Part shown: positions 27,182 to 35,475 of the stretch, piece after piece
Layout of the letters: each line of letters starts with the position of its first letter
Numbering within the stretch: position 1 is the stretch's first letter
Origin: an uncultured Aquimarina sp.
Lineage (GTDB): Bacteria; Bacteroidota; Bacteroidia; Flavobacteriales; Flavobacteriaceae
Assembly: GCA_947492105.1 (NCBI GenBank)
Contig: CANLMN010000019.1
Coordinates: 1-64,000 of the forward strand
Length of the DNA stretch: 64,000 nt
Direction of reading: 5' to 3'
Translations under genes and position numbers: made by a program
The notes under the pieces: model-generated
Database searches by the model: none
Told to the model about the DNA's origin: nothing
What the model saw: only the letters and a program-made list of their open reading frames with translations

Positions 27182-28728
27182 AAAACAATTCTTTTGTTTT
27201 AAAATCAGCAATTTTTGCTACTGGTTTTGCAGGTATTGTTGCGGAGTATGTCTTGTCTACGCTCGCTACATATTTTATAGGCAATTCCATATTTCAATGG
27301 ACAATGATTGTGTCTCTTATGCTTTTTTGCATGGGATTAGGTAGCCGTTGGAGTAAGAGAATTCAAATTAATCTGATTAGAAATTTCTTGCTGTTGGAGG
27401 TAACTCTTTCGCTGGTTGTGGCTTTTTCTTCGATTATTGTTTATACGATCGCTGCTTTTAGCTTTTATTACGAAGTGTTGATTTATTTTTTAAGCATGTT
27501 TGTTGGCTTGCTTATAGGTCTAGAGATACCGCTTGTGGTACGGATTAATCGAGAATATGAGGACCTAAAAACGAATATTTCTTCCATACTAGAAAAAGAT
27601 TATTACGGAAGCCTTGCAGGAGGGGTGTTTTTTGCTTTTGTAGGATTGCCTTTATTGGGTTTGTCGTACACTCCTTTCGTTTTAGGGATTATTAATTTTT
27701 TGGTTGCATGCACTGTGTTGTATCGTTTCAAAACAAAAATTGCACTTCCAGAACTAAAAAAATTAAATATTTTGTTAGTAATCGTTTTTGGGACCTTGAT
27801 ATTAGGGATTTCTTATACCGAACCAATTATTCAATGGGGGGAGCAGAAAAAATACAAGGACAAAGTGGTGTACTCAGAACAAACCAAATATCAAAAAATC
27901 GTTCTTACGGAGTGGAAAGACGAACATTGGTTATATCTAAACGGGAATTTGCAATTTTGTTCTATAGATGAGGAGATGTACCATGAACCACTAGTACATC
28001 CCATTATGCAGTTGGCCAAAAAGGCAACAAATATCCTGATACTTGGCGGAGGAGATGGATGTGCGGTCAGAGAATTACTTAAGTATCCGAATGTTCAGCA
28101 AATAGATTTGGTAGATTTGGACCCCAAAATGACTTCATTAGGTCAGGAGCATCCCGTTCTGATAAATATTAATAACGGTGCTATGAATAGTTCAAAACTT
28201 TCAGTGTATAATAGTGATGCTTATATATTTATGGAACAAAGTACATTGCCATTTTATGATGTTATAATTATTGATCTACCGGATCCTAGAAATATAGCAC
28301 TGAGCAGGCTTTATTCTCACGAATTTTATACGCATTGTTATAGGAAACTACGACCAAATGGTTATATAATAACACAGTCAGGTAGTCCTTATTTTGCAAC
28401 AAAAGCTTTTAAATGTATTGATAGGACCTTGCAGTCGGTGGGATTTCATACCGTACCAATGCATAATCAAGTGCTTTCTATGGGGGAGTGGGGATGGATT
28501 TTGGGAGCAAAACAAGGATCAAGAGAAGTATTGAAGCAACAGCTGCGTACATTGTCATTTGAAAAAATAGATACTAAGTGGATTAACAAAGAGGCAATGA
28601 GTTTATTAACCTCTTTTGGTAAGGATGGTTTTTTTAATTCCTCAAAGAACGATACGATAGCTATTAATAGTATTCATAATCCAATTTTGCATCAATATTA
28701 TCTCAAAGGAAATTGGGATTTATACTAA
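27169..28728 (+). CDS. membrane-anchored spermidine-synthase-like aminopropyltransferase
   Basis: 519 residues. The N-terminal 220 residues hold about seven membrane helices. The C-terminal 300 residues are a spermidine-synthase fold with YHEPLVHPIMQ, the decarboxylated-SAM-binding ILGGGDGCAVREL near residue 293, VDLDPKM, and the active-site region IIIDLPDPRN followed by LYSHEFY. The catalytic Asp of the DSSDP motif appears conserved, but its Ser residues are replaced by Leu-Pro. It should transfer an aminopropyl group from decarboxylated SAM to an amine, at the membrane. The acceptor is unknown; the altered loop may mean a non-putrescine substrate. The next gene encodes the enzyme that makes decarboxylated SAM. 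Confidence 0.85.
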   Translation: MDILKNNSFVLKSAIFATGFAGIVAEYVLSTLATYFIGNSIFQWTMIVSLMLFCMGLGSRWSKRIQINLIRNFLLLEVTLSLVVAFSSIIVYTIAAFSFYYEVLIYFLSMFVGLLIGLEIPLVVRINREYEDLKTNISSILEKDYYGSLAGGVFFAFVGLPLLGLSYTPFVLGIINFLVACTVLYRFKTKIALPELKKLNILLVIVFGTLILGISYTEPIIQWGEQKKYKDKVVYSEQTKYQKIVLTEWKDEHWLYLNGNLQFCSIDEEMYHEPLVHPIMQLAKKATNILILGGGDGCAVRELLKYPNVQQIDLVDLDPKMTSLGQEHPVLININNGAMNSSKLSVYNSDAYIFMEQSTLPFYDVIIIDLPDPRNIALSRLYSHEFYTHCYRKLRPNGYIITQSGSPYFATKAFKCIDRTLQSVGFHTVPMHNQVLSMGEWGWILGAKQGSREVLKQQLRTLSFEKIDTKWINKEAMSLLTSFGKDGFFNSSKNDTIAINSIHNPILHQYYLKGNWDLY

Positions 28729-28742
28729 ATCATACATGAGAA

Positions 28743-29042
28743 ATGAATGTTAATTATAAAAAGACAGCAGCACAGATATACAATTATCAAGAGTGGATAT
28801 CTGAATGTATTCCAGCAAATTTAAAAGAACACTTCCATCAGAGACTAATACTCAGTGGGTTTACAATCATAAGCTTTTCAGAACATTTTTTTGAAAATCA
28901 GGGATATACTTGTTTTTGGTTACTGGCAGAAAGTCATTTGGCAATTCATACATTTCCAGAAGAACACAAAACGTATGTTGAGCTAAGTAGTTGTAATAGC
29001 GAGAAGTTATATCGTTTTAAACAAGAGGGCGATGAAAAATAG
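28743..29042 (+). CDS. speD: short S-adenosylmethionine decarboxylase proenzyme
   Basis: 99 residues. The self-processing site AESHLAIHTFPE is intact: cleavage before Ser64 would create the pyruvoyl group, and His69 and Cys84 (ELSSCN) stand where the catalytic His and Cys lie in the prokaryotic class. The spacing equals that of the Thermotoga maritima enzyme (Ser63, His68, Cys83, from memory). The protein is about 30 residues shorter than typical SpeD at its C terminus. It supplies decarboxylated SAM, presumably to the aminopropyltransferase 14 bases upstream. The 3' end overlaps the channel gene by 11 bases. Confidence 0.85.
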   Translation: MNVNYKKTAAQIYNYQEWISECIPANLKEHFHQRLILSGFTIISFSEHFFENQGYTCFWLLAESHLAIHTFPEEHKTYVELSSCNSEKLYRFKQEGDEK

Positions 29043-30042
29043 CTTACAAAAAATTCTTATAGGTTTCTTAGCGCTAGGTGTATACAATCTTTTGGTGTAT
29101 ATGCTCTATGTGGTAGAATCGAATTTTGAGACTGGAAATATAAATAACATTGCAGATGCTTACTGGTATTCGTTGGTAACATTAACAACAGTTGGCTATG
29201 GAGACTTTTTTCCGATTACTTTTTGGGGTCGGTTAATTGGGATTTTATTTATTTTGGGAAGTCTGGGGATTTTGGGATACCTTCTTACAGAAATAAGTGT
29301 CAAAATTAAAGCATATTTAAAAAAACGAGATATGGGGTTGTTAGGAACGAAAATGACAGGGCATTGTGTAATTATTGGTTGGAATGCATTTTCTAAACAG
29401 GTAGCAGAACAAATTATCAAAGCAAAAGAACCAGTTGCGGTGGTGGTAAACAGAGAAGAAGATTTGAATCAAATAAGACAATTGTATGGGAATGATCAAT
29501 GTTTTGTTTTGGTGAATGAAATGAGTGATTTCGCTTCCTTGGAAAAAGCAAATATTACTCAGTCCAAAAGAGTCTATGTGAATTTTGAAAATGATACGGA
29601 TACACTTGTTTTTACAATTAGTCTAAAAAAACAGTTTAGCGACGTTAACTGCGTTGTTGCTATTGATAATATAGAACTGAAAGAATCTTTTAATTATTTG
29701 GGGATACAATATATCATTCCAAAAAAAGAAATTATATCAAAATTTATTGCTAGCTATATCTTTGAACCCAATGTCGCACTAATGACAGAGGATTTGATTT
29801 CTACCTCAATGGGGCATGAGGATTTGGATATTTGCGAAATCAGAATACCGGCAGATTCTCCATTGGTGAATAAGTCGTATCTGGATATTTTTGTTGAACA
29901 AAAAAAGGAAAATAATATTGTATTACTAGGGGTGTCTAGAGCAGGTATTTTAATCAAAAACCCTGAGGCAGAACTAGTATTATTGGCAAATGATATTTTG
30001 GTTTTTATTGGAAATGATAAAAGTAAACAGCTCTTAAATTGA
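29032..30042 (+). CDS. RCK-gated two-helix potassium channel
   Basis: 336 residues. Two membrane helices flank the pore loop, with the K+ selectivity filter TTVGYGD at residues 52-58. Residues about 110-230 are a TrkA-N/RCK Rossmann domain (GHCVIIGWNAFSKQVAEQII), and about 260-336 a TrkA-C domain (DICEIRIPADSPLVNKSYLD). MthK-like channels of this form open in response to cytosolic ligands such as Ca2+ or nucleotides. As the last gene of the AAA+/DUF350/aminopropyltransferase operon, it may be gated by, or protect against, the cationic product. The ATG lies within the speD coding end, and a terminator follows at 30051. Confidence 0.9.
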   Translation: MKNSLQKILIGFLALGVYNLLVYMLYVVESNFETGNINNIADAYWYSLVTLTTVGYGDFFPITFWGRLIGILFILGSLGILGYLLTEISVKIKAYLKKRDMGLLGTKMTGHCVIIGWNAFSKQVAEQIIKAKEPVAVVVNREEDLNQIRQLYGNDQCFVLVNEMSDFASLEKANITQSKRVYVNFENDTDTLVFTISLKKQFSDVNCVVAIDNIELKESFNYLGIQYIIPKKEIISKFIASYIFEPNVALMTEDLISTSMGHEDLDICEIRIPADSPLVNKSYLDIFVEQKKENNIVLLGVSRAGILIKNPEAELVLLANDILVFIGNDKSKQLLN

Positions 30043-30050
30043 TGTTTTTT

Positions 30051-30079
30051 AACTATTGAAATAGTTTAAGCTTTTTTTT
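30051..30079 (+). terminator. terminator of the AAA+/DUF350/channel operon
   Basis: AACTAT and ATAGTT form a short stem around TGAA, followed by TAAGCTTTTTTTTG. It lies 8 bases after the channel stop codon and defines the operon end. The stem is short, so strength is uncertain. Confidence 0.55.
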
Positions 30080-30223
30080 GATTTGCTGTAAAAACGTTTC
30101 TTTTTCACGGAACTTTCGTCTTTTTCTAAGCTCGTAGTACTGTTATGAAGTACAAAAAAATACTTCTATTGATCAAAAAATGCCTATTTTTCGCCAGAAT
30201 CAAAAAAAGTTCAAAATCACTTC

Positions 30224-30943
30224 ATGGAAATTAACGATCATAAGATGATGAATCATCCACTAATTATTGGACATCGAGGGGCAAAGGGTCTTGTAGCAGA
30301 AAACACCTTGGAGTCTATTCAAAAAGCCTTGGATCACCGAGTAGCTGGTATTGAGATTGATATACATCGCTGTAACACTGGAGAACTGGTAGTGATCCAC
30401 GACGAAACTGTTGATAGAACAACGAATGGCAAAGGAAAAGTGTGTAAGTTGACATTAGAGGATTTGAAAACACTCGAGATCGATGGGCAATACAAGATTC
30501 CAACACTCGATGAGGTATTGCAAGTGATAGATGGAAGGTGTTTGCTGAATATCGAGCTAAAGGGAGAAAAAACAGCGAAGTTAACGGTCAAAGCAATTCA
30601 AGAATGTTTGAAGAATAAAAAATGGTCAAGAGAAAATTTTTTGGTTTCAAGTTTTGACTGGTCACAATTACAAAAAGTACAAAAACTAGATCCAGAAATT
30701 AGATTGGGAGTCTTGTCCGAAGGGAAACTAAAGAAGGCTTTTAAAATGGCAAAAAAGTTAAATGCTTATGCGATCCATCCTGATTATACATTGTTAAAAA
30801 GACATCATATGTGGCGAGCCAAGCGCAGAGGACTCAAGGTTTTTACTTGGACCGTTAATGCCGAAGAAGCAGTAGAAAAAGTTAAAAATCTCAACGTTAC
30901 TGCTATTATTACCGACTATCCTGATCGCTATGCAACAGTTTGA
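30224..30943 (+). CDS. glycerophosphodiester phosphodiesterase, cytosolic type
   Basis: 239 residues, no signal peptide. The TIM-barrel GDPD signature is complete: IIGHRGAKGLVAENTL (catalytic His), EIDIHRC (metal Glu and Asp), LVVIHDETVDRTTNG (second catalytic His), LNIELKG and the C-terminal FTWTVN. It hydrolyses glycerophosphodiesters to sn-glycerol-3-phosphate and an alcohol, recycling phospholipid head groups. It resembles UgpQ, but other GDPDs have the same layout. It overlaps the next flavoprotein gene by 14 bases, so the two are coupled. It is separated from the polyamine/channel operon by a terminator. Confidence 0.9.
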   Translation: MEINDHKMMNHPLIIGHRGAKGLVAENTLESIQKALDHRVAGIEIDIHRCNTGELVVIHDETVDRTTNGKGKVCKLTLEDLKTLEIDGQYKIPTLDEVLQVIDGRCLLNIELKGEKTAKLTVKAIQECLKNKKWSRENFLVSSFDWSQLQKVQKLDPEIRLGVLSEGKLKKAFKMAKKLNAYAIHPDYTLLKRHHMWRAKRRGLKVFTWTVNAEEAVEKVKNLNVTAIITDYPDRYATV

Positions 30944-32156
30944 TGTAGTGATTGTTGGTGGTGGAGCGGCAGGATTTTTTACAGCCATCAATCTAGCAGT
31001 GTTCCGTGCGGATTTACGGATTGCAATAATGGAACGAGGAAAAGAAGTGTTGACCAAAGTCAAAATATCTGGTGGTGGACGCTGCAATGTGACACATGCA
31101 GAGTTTTTGCCCCAAGAACTAATCAAGAATTATCCTAGAGGAGAGAAAGAGCTTCGAGGTCCTTTTCATCATTTTATGACGGGGGATACTATGTCATGGT
31201 TCGAGGAACGGGGTGTTGGGTTAAAAATCGAAGAGGATGGACGGATTTTTCCAGAATCAAATGACTCGCAGACTATAATAGAGTGTTTTCTTGCTGAAGC
31301 AAAAAAAAGGAACATTCAGGTGCTCAAAAACCATTCTCTACAGCAACTAGAATTAAAAAAAGGCAACTGGTGTCTTGGGACAAATCAAGGGGAGGTAGAG
31401 ACGCAAAAACTGGTGTTGACTACTGGGAGTAACCCAAAAATATGGAAATTGTTGCAAAATCTAGGACACCAAACGATAACGGCCGTACCGTCATTATTTA
31501 CTTTTGATATAAAAGATGCTCGAATCAAAAATTTACCAGGAATAGCAACCCCAGCGACGGTTAGTGTATTAGGAACAAAGCTAATAGCAGAAGGGCCTTT
31601 GTTGATTACGCATTGGGGAATGAGTGGGCCTGCAATCCTAAAACTTTCGGCGTGGGGAGCACGAGAGTTATATGAGCGGGCGTATAATTTTGAAATTTTG
31701 GTGAACTGGTTGGTGGATCAATCTGTCCAAACAGCTCTTGAAACATTAAAAATCCTTAAAGAAGATTATTTGCGACAGCAAATAGGGAAATATGCACAAT
31801 TTGATTTGCCAAAACGTCTTTGGCAAAGTGTGCTTACAGCAGCTGGTATAAGTCTTGATACACGTTGGGCAGAATTGAATAATAAACAATTGCGAAAAAT
31901 TGCTAACGAATTAACAGAGGCACGTTTTACGGTAGTTGGAAAAAGTACGTTCAAAGAAGAGTTTGTGACCGCAGGTGGAGTGAATTTAAAAGAAGTGGAT
32001 TTTAAAACATTTGCGAGCAAAAAGCTTCCGAATCTCTATTTTGCAGGAGAAATATTGAACATAGATGCCATTACTGGAGGTTTTAATTTTCAGAATGCTT
32101 GGACTAGTGGTTACTTGGCAGCTAGAGCTATAGCAGAAAAAGATCATAAAAAATAG
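30930..32156 (+). CDS. BaiN/HI0933-family NAD(P)/FAD-dependent flavoprotein
   Basis: 408 residues, the usual length. FAD-binding DVVIVGGGAAGFFTAINLA at the N terminus; the family motif KVKISGGGRCNVTH; a C-terminal VTAGGVNLKEV and NLYFAGEILNIDAITGGFNFQ that complete the FAD site. Family members (BaiN, HI0933, YhiN) are flavoproteins whose substrates are mostly unknown; some reduce bile-acid-like or other enoyl compounds. Translationally coupled to the GDPD gene upstream, without an obvious biochemical link. Confidence 0.85.
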   Translation: MQQFDVVIVGGGAAGFFTAINLAVFRADLRIAIMERGKEVLTKVKISGGGRCNVTHAEFLPQELIKNYPRGEKELRGPFHHFMTGDTMSWFEERGVGLKIEEDGRIFPESNDSQTIIECFLAEAKKRNIQVLKNHSLQQLELKKGNWCLGTNQGEVETQKLVLTTGSNPKIWKLLQNLGHQTITAVPSLFTFDIKDARIKNLPGIATPATVSVLGTKLIAEGPLLITHWGMSGPAILKLSAWGARELYERAYNFEILVNWLVDQSVQTALETLKILKEDYLRQQIGKYAQFDLPKRLWQSVLTAAGISLDTRWAELNNKQLRKIANELTEARFTVVGKSTFKEEFVTAGGVNLKEVDFKTFASKKLPNLYFAGEILNIDAITGGFNFQNAWTSGYLAARAIAEKDHKK

Positions 32157-32191
32157 TTGAAAAATGTATACCACTGTTTTCTAGAGTCTAA

Positions 32192-32352
32192 TACCATTTG
32201 TGGTCTGAATGTACCGGAAAGAAATTAAGATTTTTTTGTTTCAGCTTCAGTAGAAACATCAAGCACAGCCTTAGTTACGGTTTATTGTTACACTGAAGCT
32301 GAGGCGAAAAAAGAAAATTTTATCCCAATAAATTCAAAGGATATATGATGTA
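32192..32352. repeat. family A palindromic element, inverted copy
   Basis: About 161 bp, oriented opposite to the copies at 12876 and 41774: TACCATTTGTGGTC at the left, TTTGTTTCAGCTTCAG, CATCAAGCACAGCCTTAGT core, CACTGAAGCTGAGGCGAA, and AATTCAAAGGATATATGATGTA at the right. Lies between the BaiN-type gene and the DUF1697 gene and could act as a bidirectional hairpin for the upstream transcript. Confidence 0.7.
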
Positions 32353-32370
32353 AATTCAATATTAAAAAAA

Positions 32371-32910
32371 ATGAGATATATTTCTTTACTTCGAGGGATT
32401 AATGTAGGAGGTAATAAAAAGATTTTGATGAAAGATCTTAAGGCTTTGTATGAAAACTTGGGCTTTGAAAGTGTAATGACTTATATCCAGAGTGGAAATG
32501 TGTTATTCGAGACAGAAGAAACTAGTGTAACAGTGCTAGAAGAGCGAATTGCAAAGGCAATTAGACTCGCCTATAATTTTGAAGTTTCGGTGTTGGTTAA
32601 AACCAAAATGGCTTGGCAAAAAATTTTAAATGGCAATACGTATGTAGATGAGTATAAAGAGGATTGTAATAAGCTTTATTTTACTTTTCTTAAAGAATCG
32701 CCAAGCCAACAATTAATTGATAAAATTTTGGCAATGGATTTTAGTCCAGAAACATTTTATATAATCAATGATGTCGTGTATATATATTGCTCCAAAGGAT
32801 ATGGAAGGACAAAACTAAATAATCATTTTTTTGAAAAAAAACTTCTCGTTTCTGCTACTACACGAAATTACAAAACTATACACAAGTTGTGGGAGTTAGC
32901 TTTGGTGTAA
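32371..32910 (+). CDS. DUF1697-family protein
   Basis: 179 residues, cytosolic. The N terminus RYISLLRGINVGGNKKILMK, then YIQSGNVLFE, and the C terminus TTRNYKTIHKLWELA are the diagnostic conserved blocks of DUF1697. The family adopts a two-domain alpha/beta fold of unknown function. Immediately follows the inverted family A repeat and is convergent with the tetR gene. No operon partner. Confidence 0.85.
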   Translation: MRYISLLRGINVGGNKKILMKDLKALYENLGFESVMTYIQSGNVLFETEETSVTVLEERIAKAIRLAYNFEVSVLVKTKMAWQKILNGNTYVDEYKEDCNKLYFTFLKESPSQQLIDKILAMDFSPETFYIINDVVYIYCSKGYGRTKLNNHFFEKKLLVSATTRNYKTIHKLWELALV

Positions 32911-32965
32911 TATTAATTGTAAAGAGATAGAGTAGTTTTTTTTATTCAAAAACAAGTATAAAACG

Positions 32966-33520
32966 TTATCGTAAAAAGCCCTTCCAAGAGATTTCAATAG
33001 CTTGGGAGATGTGCTTGTCAAGTAAGGTTACTGCTTCATTTTCATGAATTTTGACAAGGGATACCACGTTTCCGAAGAATAGTTCTTCCATTAACAATGT
33101 GTTATAGGGTTTGAATATTTTTTGCGACACACCTTCTCGAAAATACGCCTCTATTTCTTTGTAGTATTGTCTGGATCGATCTTTTAGTTCCTGCGGTATC
33201 TCAGTAGAACGAGCAATTTGTTCTGAAAAAATAAAAGCTAATGGGTTACTGGTGAAATAGTGAAACAAATTTTCCCACATGGTGTAAAACTGTTTTTTGA
33301 TATCACCTTCTTCTACATTACGCATCACAACGGTACCAAAATCTTGAGTCAGCATGAGGTATAACTCTGTGATAATTTCGTCTTTGTTTTTAAAGTGGTG
33401 ATATACAGTTCCGTTTGCTACTCCAGATTCTTTGATGATTTGCGATAAAGATGTTGCCCCAATTCCTTGGTCAGTTATAAGTTCAAGTGTTGTCTGTAAG
33501 ACAATAGATTTTTTATTCAT
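32966..33520 (-). CDS. TetR-family transcriptional regulator
   Basis: 184 residues. The N-terminal helix-turn-helix is clear (TLELITDQGIGATSLSQIIK, then SGVANGTVYHHFKNKDEIIT). The C-terminal ligand-binding region is aromatic-rich. It lies 18 bases downstream of the tspO gene on the same strand, so it is probably co-transcribed and may autoregulate that operon in response to a hydrophobic ligand. The ligand is unknown. Confidence 0.88.
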   Translation of the reverse strand: MNKKSIVLQTTLELITDQGIGATSLSQIIKESGVANGTVYHHFKNKDEIITELYLMLTQDFGTVVMRNVEEGDIKKQFYTMWENLFHYFTSNPLAFIFSEQIARSTEIPQELKDRSRQYYKEIEAYFREGVSQKIFKPYNTLLMEELFFGNVVSLVKIHENEAVTLLDKHISQAIEISWKGFLR

Positions 33521-33538
33521 AATCCTAATTACATATTC

Positions 33539-34012
33539 CTAGTTAAGTCGCCATATTTCAAAATTCAAAATTGTAGCAAAAGCAACCCAAATTCCATACG
33601 GAATAAGTAAATAGGCTGCTGGGGCATGAACAATTTTGAACCATTTGATCGTGAATAGCAATAGGATAAATAAGGCTAAAATATCCAGCAACGCGATCAA
33701 AGGGTTTTGAAGCCCGAAGAAAAAAACGGACCATGCTGCATTGAGCAATAACTGAAAGCCAAAATGATATAATGCAGTTTTTACCCACTTGTGGTGAAAG
33801 CCGCGACTCCATATCATTCCGGCCGCAATGCCGATAAAAATGTACAACATAGTCCACACTGGTGCAAAAACCCATTTGGGAGGATTGAACCAAGGTTTCT
33901 CTAGTTGAACATACCATGTGTCGATGGAAGTTTGCGTGGCGATACTGCCAATAAAACCTACCAAAAGACAAATCAAAACAGCAATTGCAATGCGGATTGG
34001 TTTTTTCTTCAT
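33539..34012 (-). CDS. tspO: TspO/MBR-family tryptophan-rich sensory protein
   Basis: 157 residues, five membrane helices. Trp- and Pro-rich motifs characteristic of the family are present: WYVQLEKPWFNPPKWVFAPV, WTMLYIFIGIAAG, LNAAWSVFFFGLQNP and the C-terminal YGIWVAFATILNFEIWRLN. TspO proteins bind porphyrins or sterol-like ligands and are linked to photooxidative or oxidative stress. First gene of a small minus-strand operon with tetR; divergent from the mevalonate cluster. The exact ligand is not inferable. Confidence 0.9.
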   Translation of the reverse strand: MKKKPIRIAIAVLICLLVGFIGSIATQTSIDTWYVQLEKPWFNPPKWVFAPVWTMLYIFIGIAAGMIWSRGFHHKWVKTALYHFGFQLLLNAAWSVFFFGLQNPLIALLDILALFILLLFTIKWFKIVHAPAAYLLIPYGIWVAFATILNFEIWRLN

Positions 34013-34245
34013 TGAGACTAATTAGTTAACTACTAAAATAAGAATTTATTTTACGACTTGTAATATTATCCCTACTGGATTTTGGATTTGGATCCAAGAT
34101 ATTCAAATTGAAACAAAATATAGTATGTTTTGAACCTTTTTATGTGTTTTTAATTATTTGTTTGTCTGTGTTTTATGTTGTTTTTGTAAGGATGGGTTCA
34201 AATTTCATATCGTTTTTAAATTATATGAAATATATTTACAAAAAA

Positions 34246-35343
34246 ATGCTTGTTGATATGAGAATTCACCCTGTTGAAGCTTCAGAAATTTTTAATGCCC
34301 TACCCGATATTGGACAGGTTACTGTAGCAAGTCCAAGTAATATTGCATTAGTTAAATATTGGGGTAAGCGTCCGATACAGTTACCAGAAAATCCCTCTGT
34401 TAGTTTTACACTGGATGCTTGCCGTACCGTAACCACTTTATCGTACAAAAAGATCGCTACGCCTTCTGATCAAATTGATTTTGAGGTGTTGTTTGATGGG
34501 GTTTCAAAAGCGGCTTTTAAACCAAAAATCGCTAAGTTTTTGGAGCGGATCAAAGAGTATGTGCCTTGGATTACCGCTTTTAGATTTACAATCGATACCC
34601 GTAATACTTTTCCGCATAGTAGTGGTATTGCTTCTTCTGCAAGTGGGATGAGTGCCTTGGCGTTATGTTTGATGCAACTCGAACGTTCTGTACTTGGTAA
34701 AATGAATGAAGTAGCGTTCCAGCAAAAGGTGTCGTATCTGGCGCGGTTGGGGTCGGGGAGTGCTTGTCGTAGTACTTTGGGGCCAATGATGGTTTGGGGA
34801 CGGCATGATCAATTAGAAGGAAGTACGGATCAATTTGCAGTTAAGTACCCTTTGACTATACATGAGGTGTTCAAATCATATCATGATACTATTTTGTTGA
34901 TAGATAAAGGTGAGAAACAGGTGAGTAGTACAGTAGGACATGATTTGATGCACGGACACCCTTTTGCTTCACAACGATTCGAGCAAGCTCATGCTAATAT
35001 GAATCGCTTGATTACAATATTTGCAGAAGGGGATTTGGATGGTTTTATAGAAGTGGTAGAAAGTGAAGCTTTGACATTACATGCTATGATGATGACTTCT
35101 TTGCCGTATTTTATATTAATGAAACCTCATACGCTTACGGTGATCAACAAGGTTTGGAGTTATAGAAAAACCACTGGAGCAAAACTTTGTTTTACACTGG
35201 ATGCAGGAGCAAATGTTCATTTGTTATATCCTGAAAATGAGCGTGAAGAGATTATGAAATTTATACAATCAGAGTTGACTCAATATTGCCAGAACGGACA
35301 CTATATTTGTGACAAAGTTGGTTTAGGAGCCAAAATTGTGTAA
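34246..35343 (+). CDS. mvaD: diphosphomevalonate decarboxylase
   Basis: 365 residues from the ATG at 34246 (34258 is also possible). The frame is open upstream to a TTG at 34108, but that part is hydrophobic low-complexity and unlike the family. The enzyme converts mevalonate-5-diphosphate to isopentenyl diphosphate with ATP. GHMP-kinase motifs: VTVASPSNIALVKYWGKRP, ATP-binding FPHSSGIASSASGMSALAL, and the C-terminal TLDAGANVHLLYP with the conserved catalytic Asp. First gene of the isoprenoid cluster followed by a GHMP kinase and a UbiA prenyltransferase. Confidence 0.9.
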   Translation: MLVDMRIHPVEASEIFNALPDIGQVTVASPSNIALVKYWGKRPIQLPENPSVSFTLDACRTVTTLSYKKIATPSDQIDFEVLFDGVSKAAFKPKIAKFLERIKEYVPWITAFRFTIDTRNTFPHSSGIASSASGMSALALCLMQLERSVLGKMNEVAFQQKVSYLARLGSGSACRSTLGPMMVWGRHDQLEGSTDQFAVKYPLTIHEVFKSYHDTILLIDKGEKQVSSTVGHDLMHGHPFASQRFEQAHANMNRLITIFAEGDLDGFIEVVESEALTLHAMMMTSLPYFILMKPHTLTVINKVWSYRKTTGAKLCFTLDAGANVHLLYPENEREEIMKFIQSELTQYCQNGHYICDKVGLGAKIV

Positions 35344-35475
35344 TTTTGCAGTATAACCTTTGAACAAAGCTCTTTAATAAATTGATAACTATGGATTGTG
35401 TATAGTTGATTTCTATAAATTTTAGGATATACTATATAGATGCTATGATAGTTTTTTTTAAAGCAAAAATGGAAT

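Noticed and set aside
34108-34245. N-terminal extension of the diphosphomevalonate decarboxylase from a TTG codon
   Set aside because: Hydrophobic low-complexity sequence without counterpart in the family; probably leader DNA.
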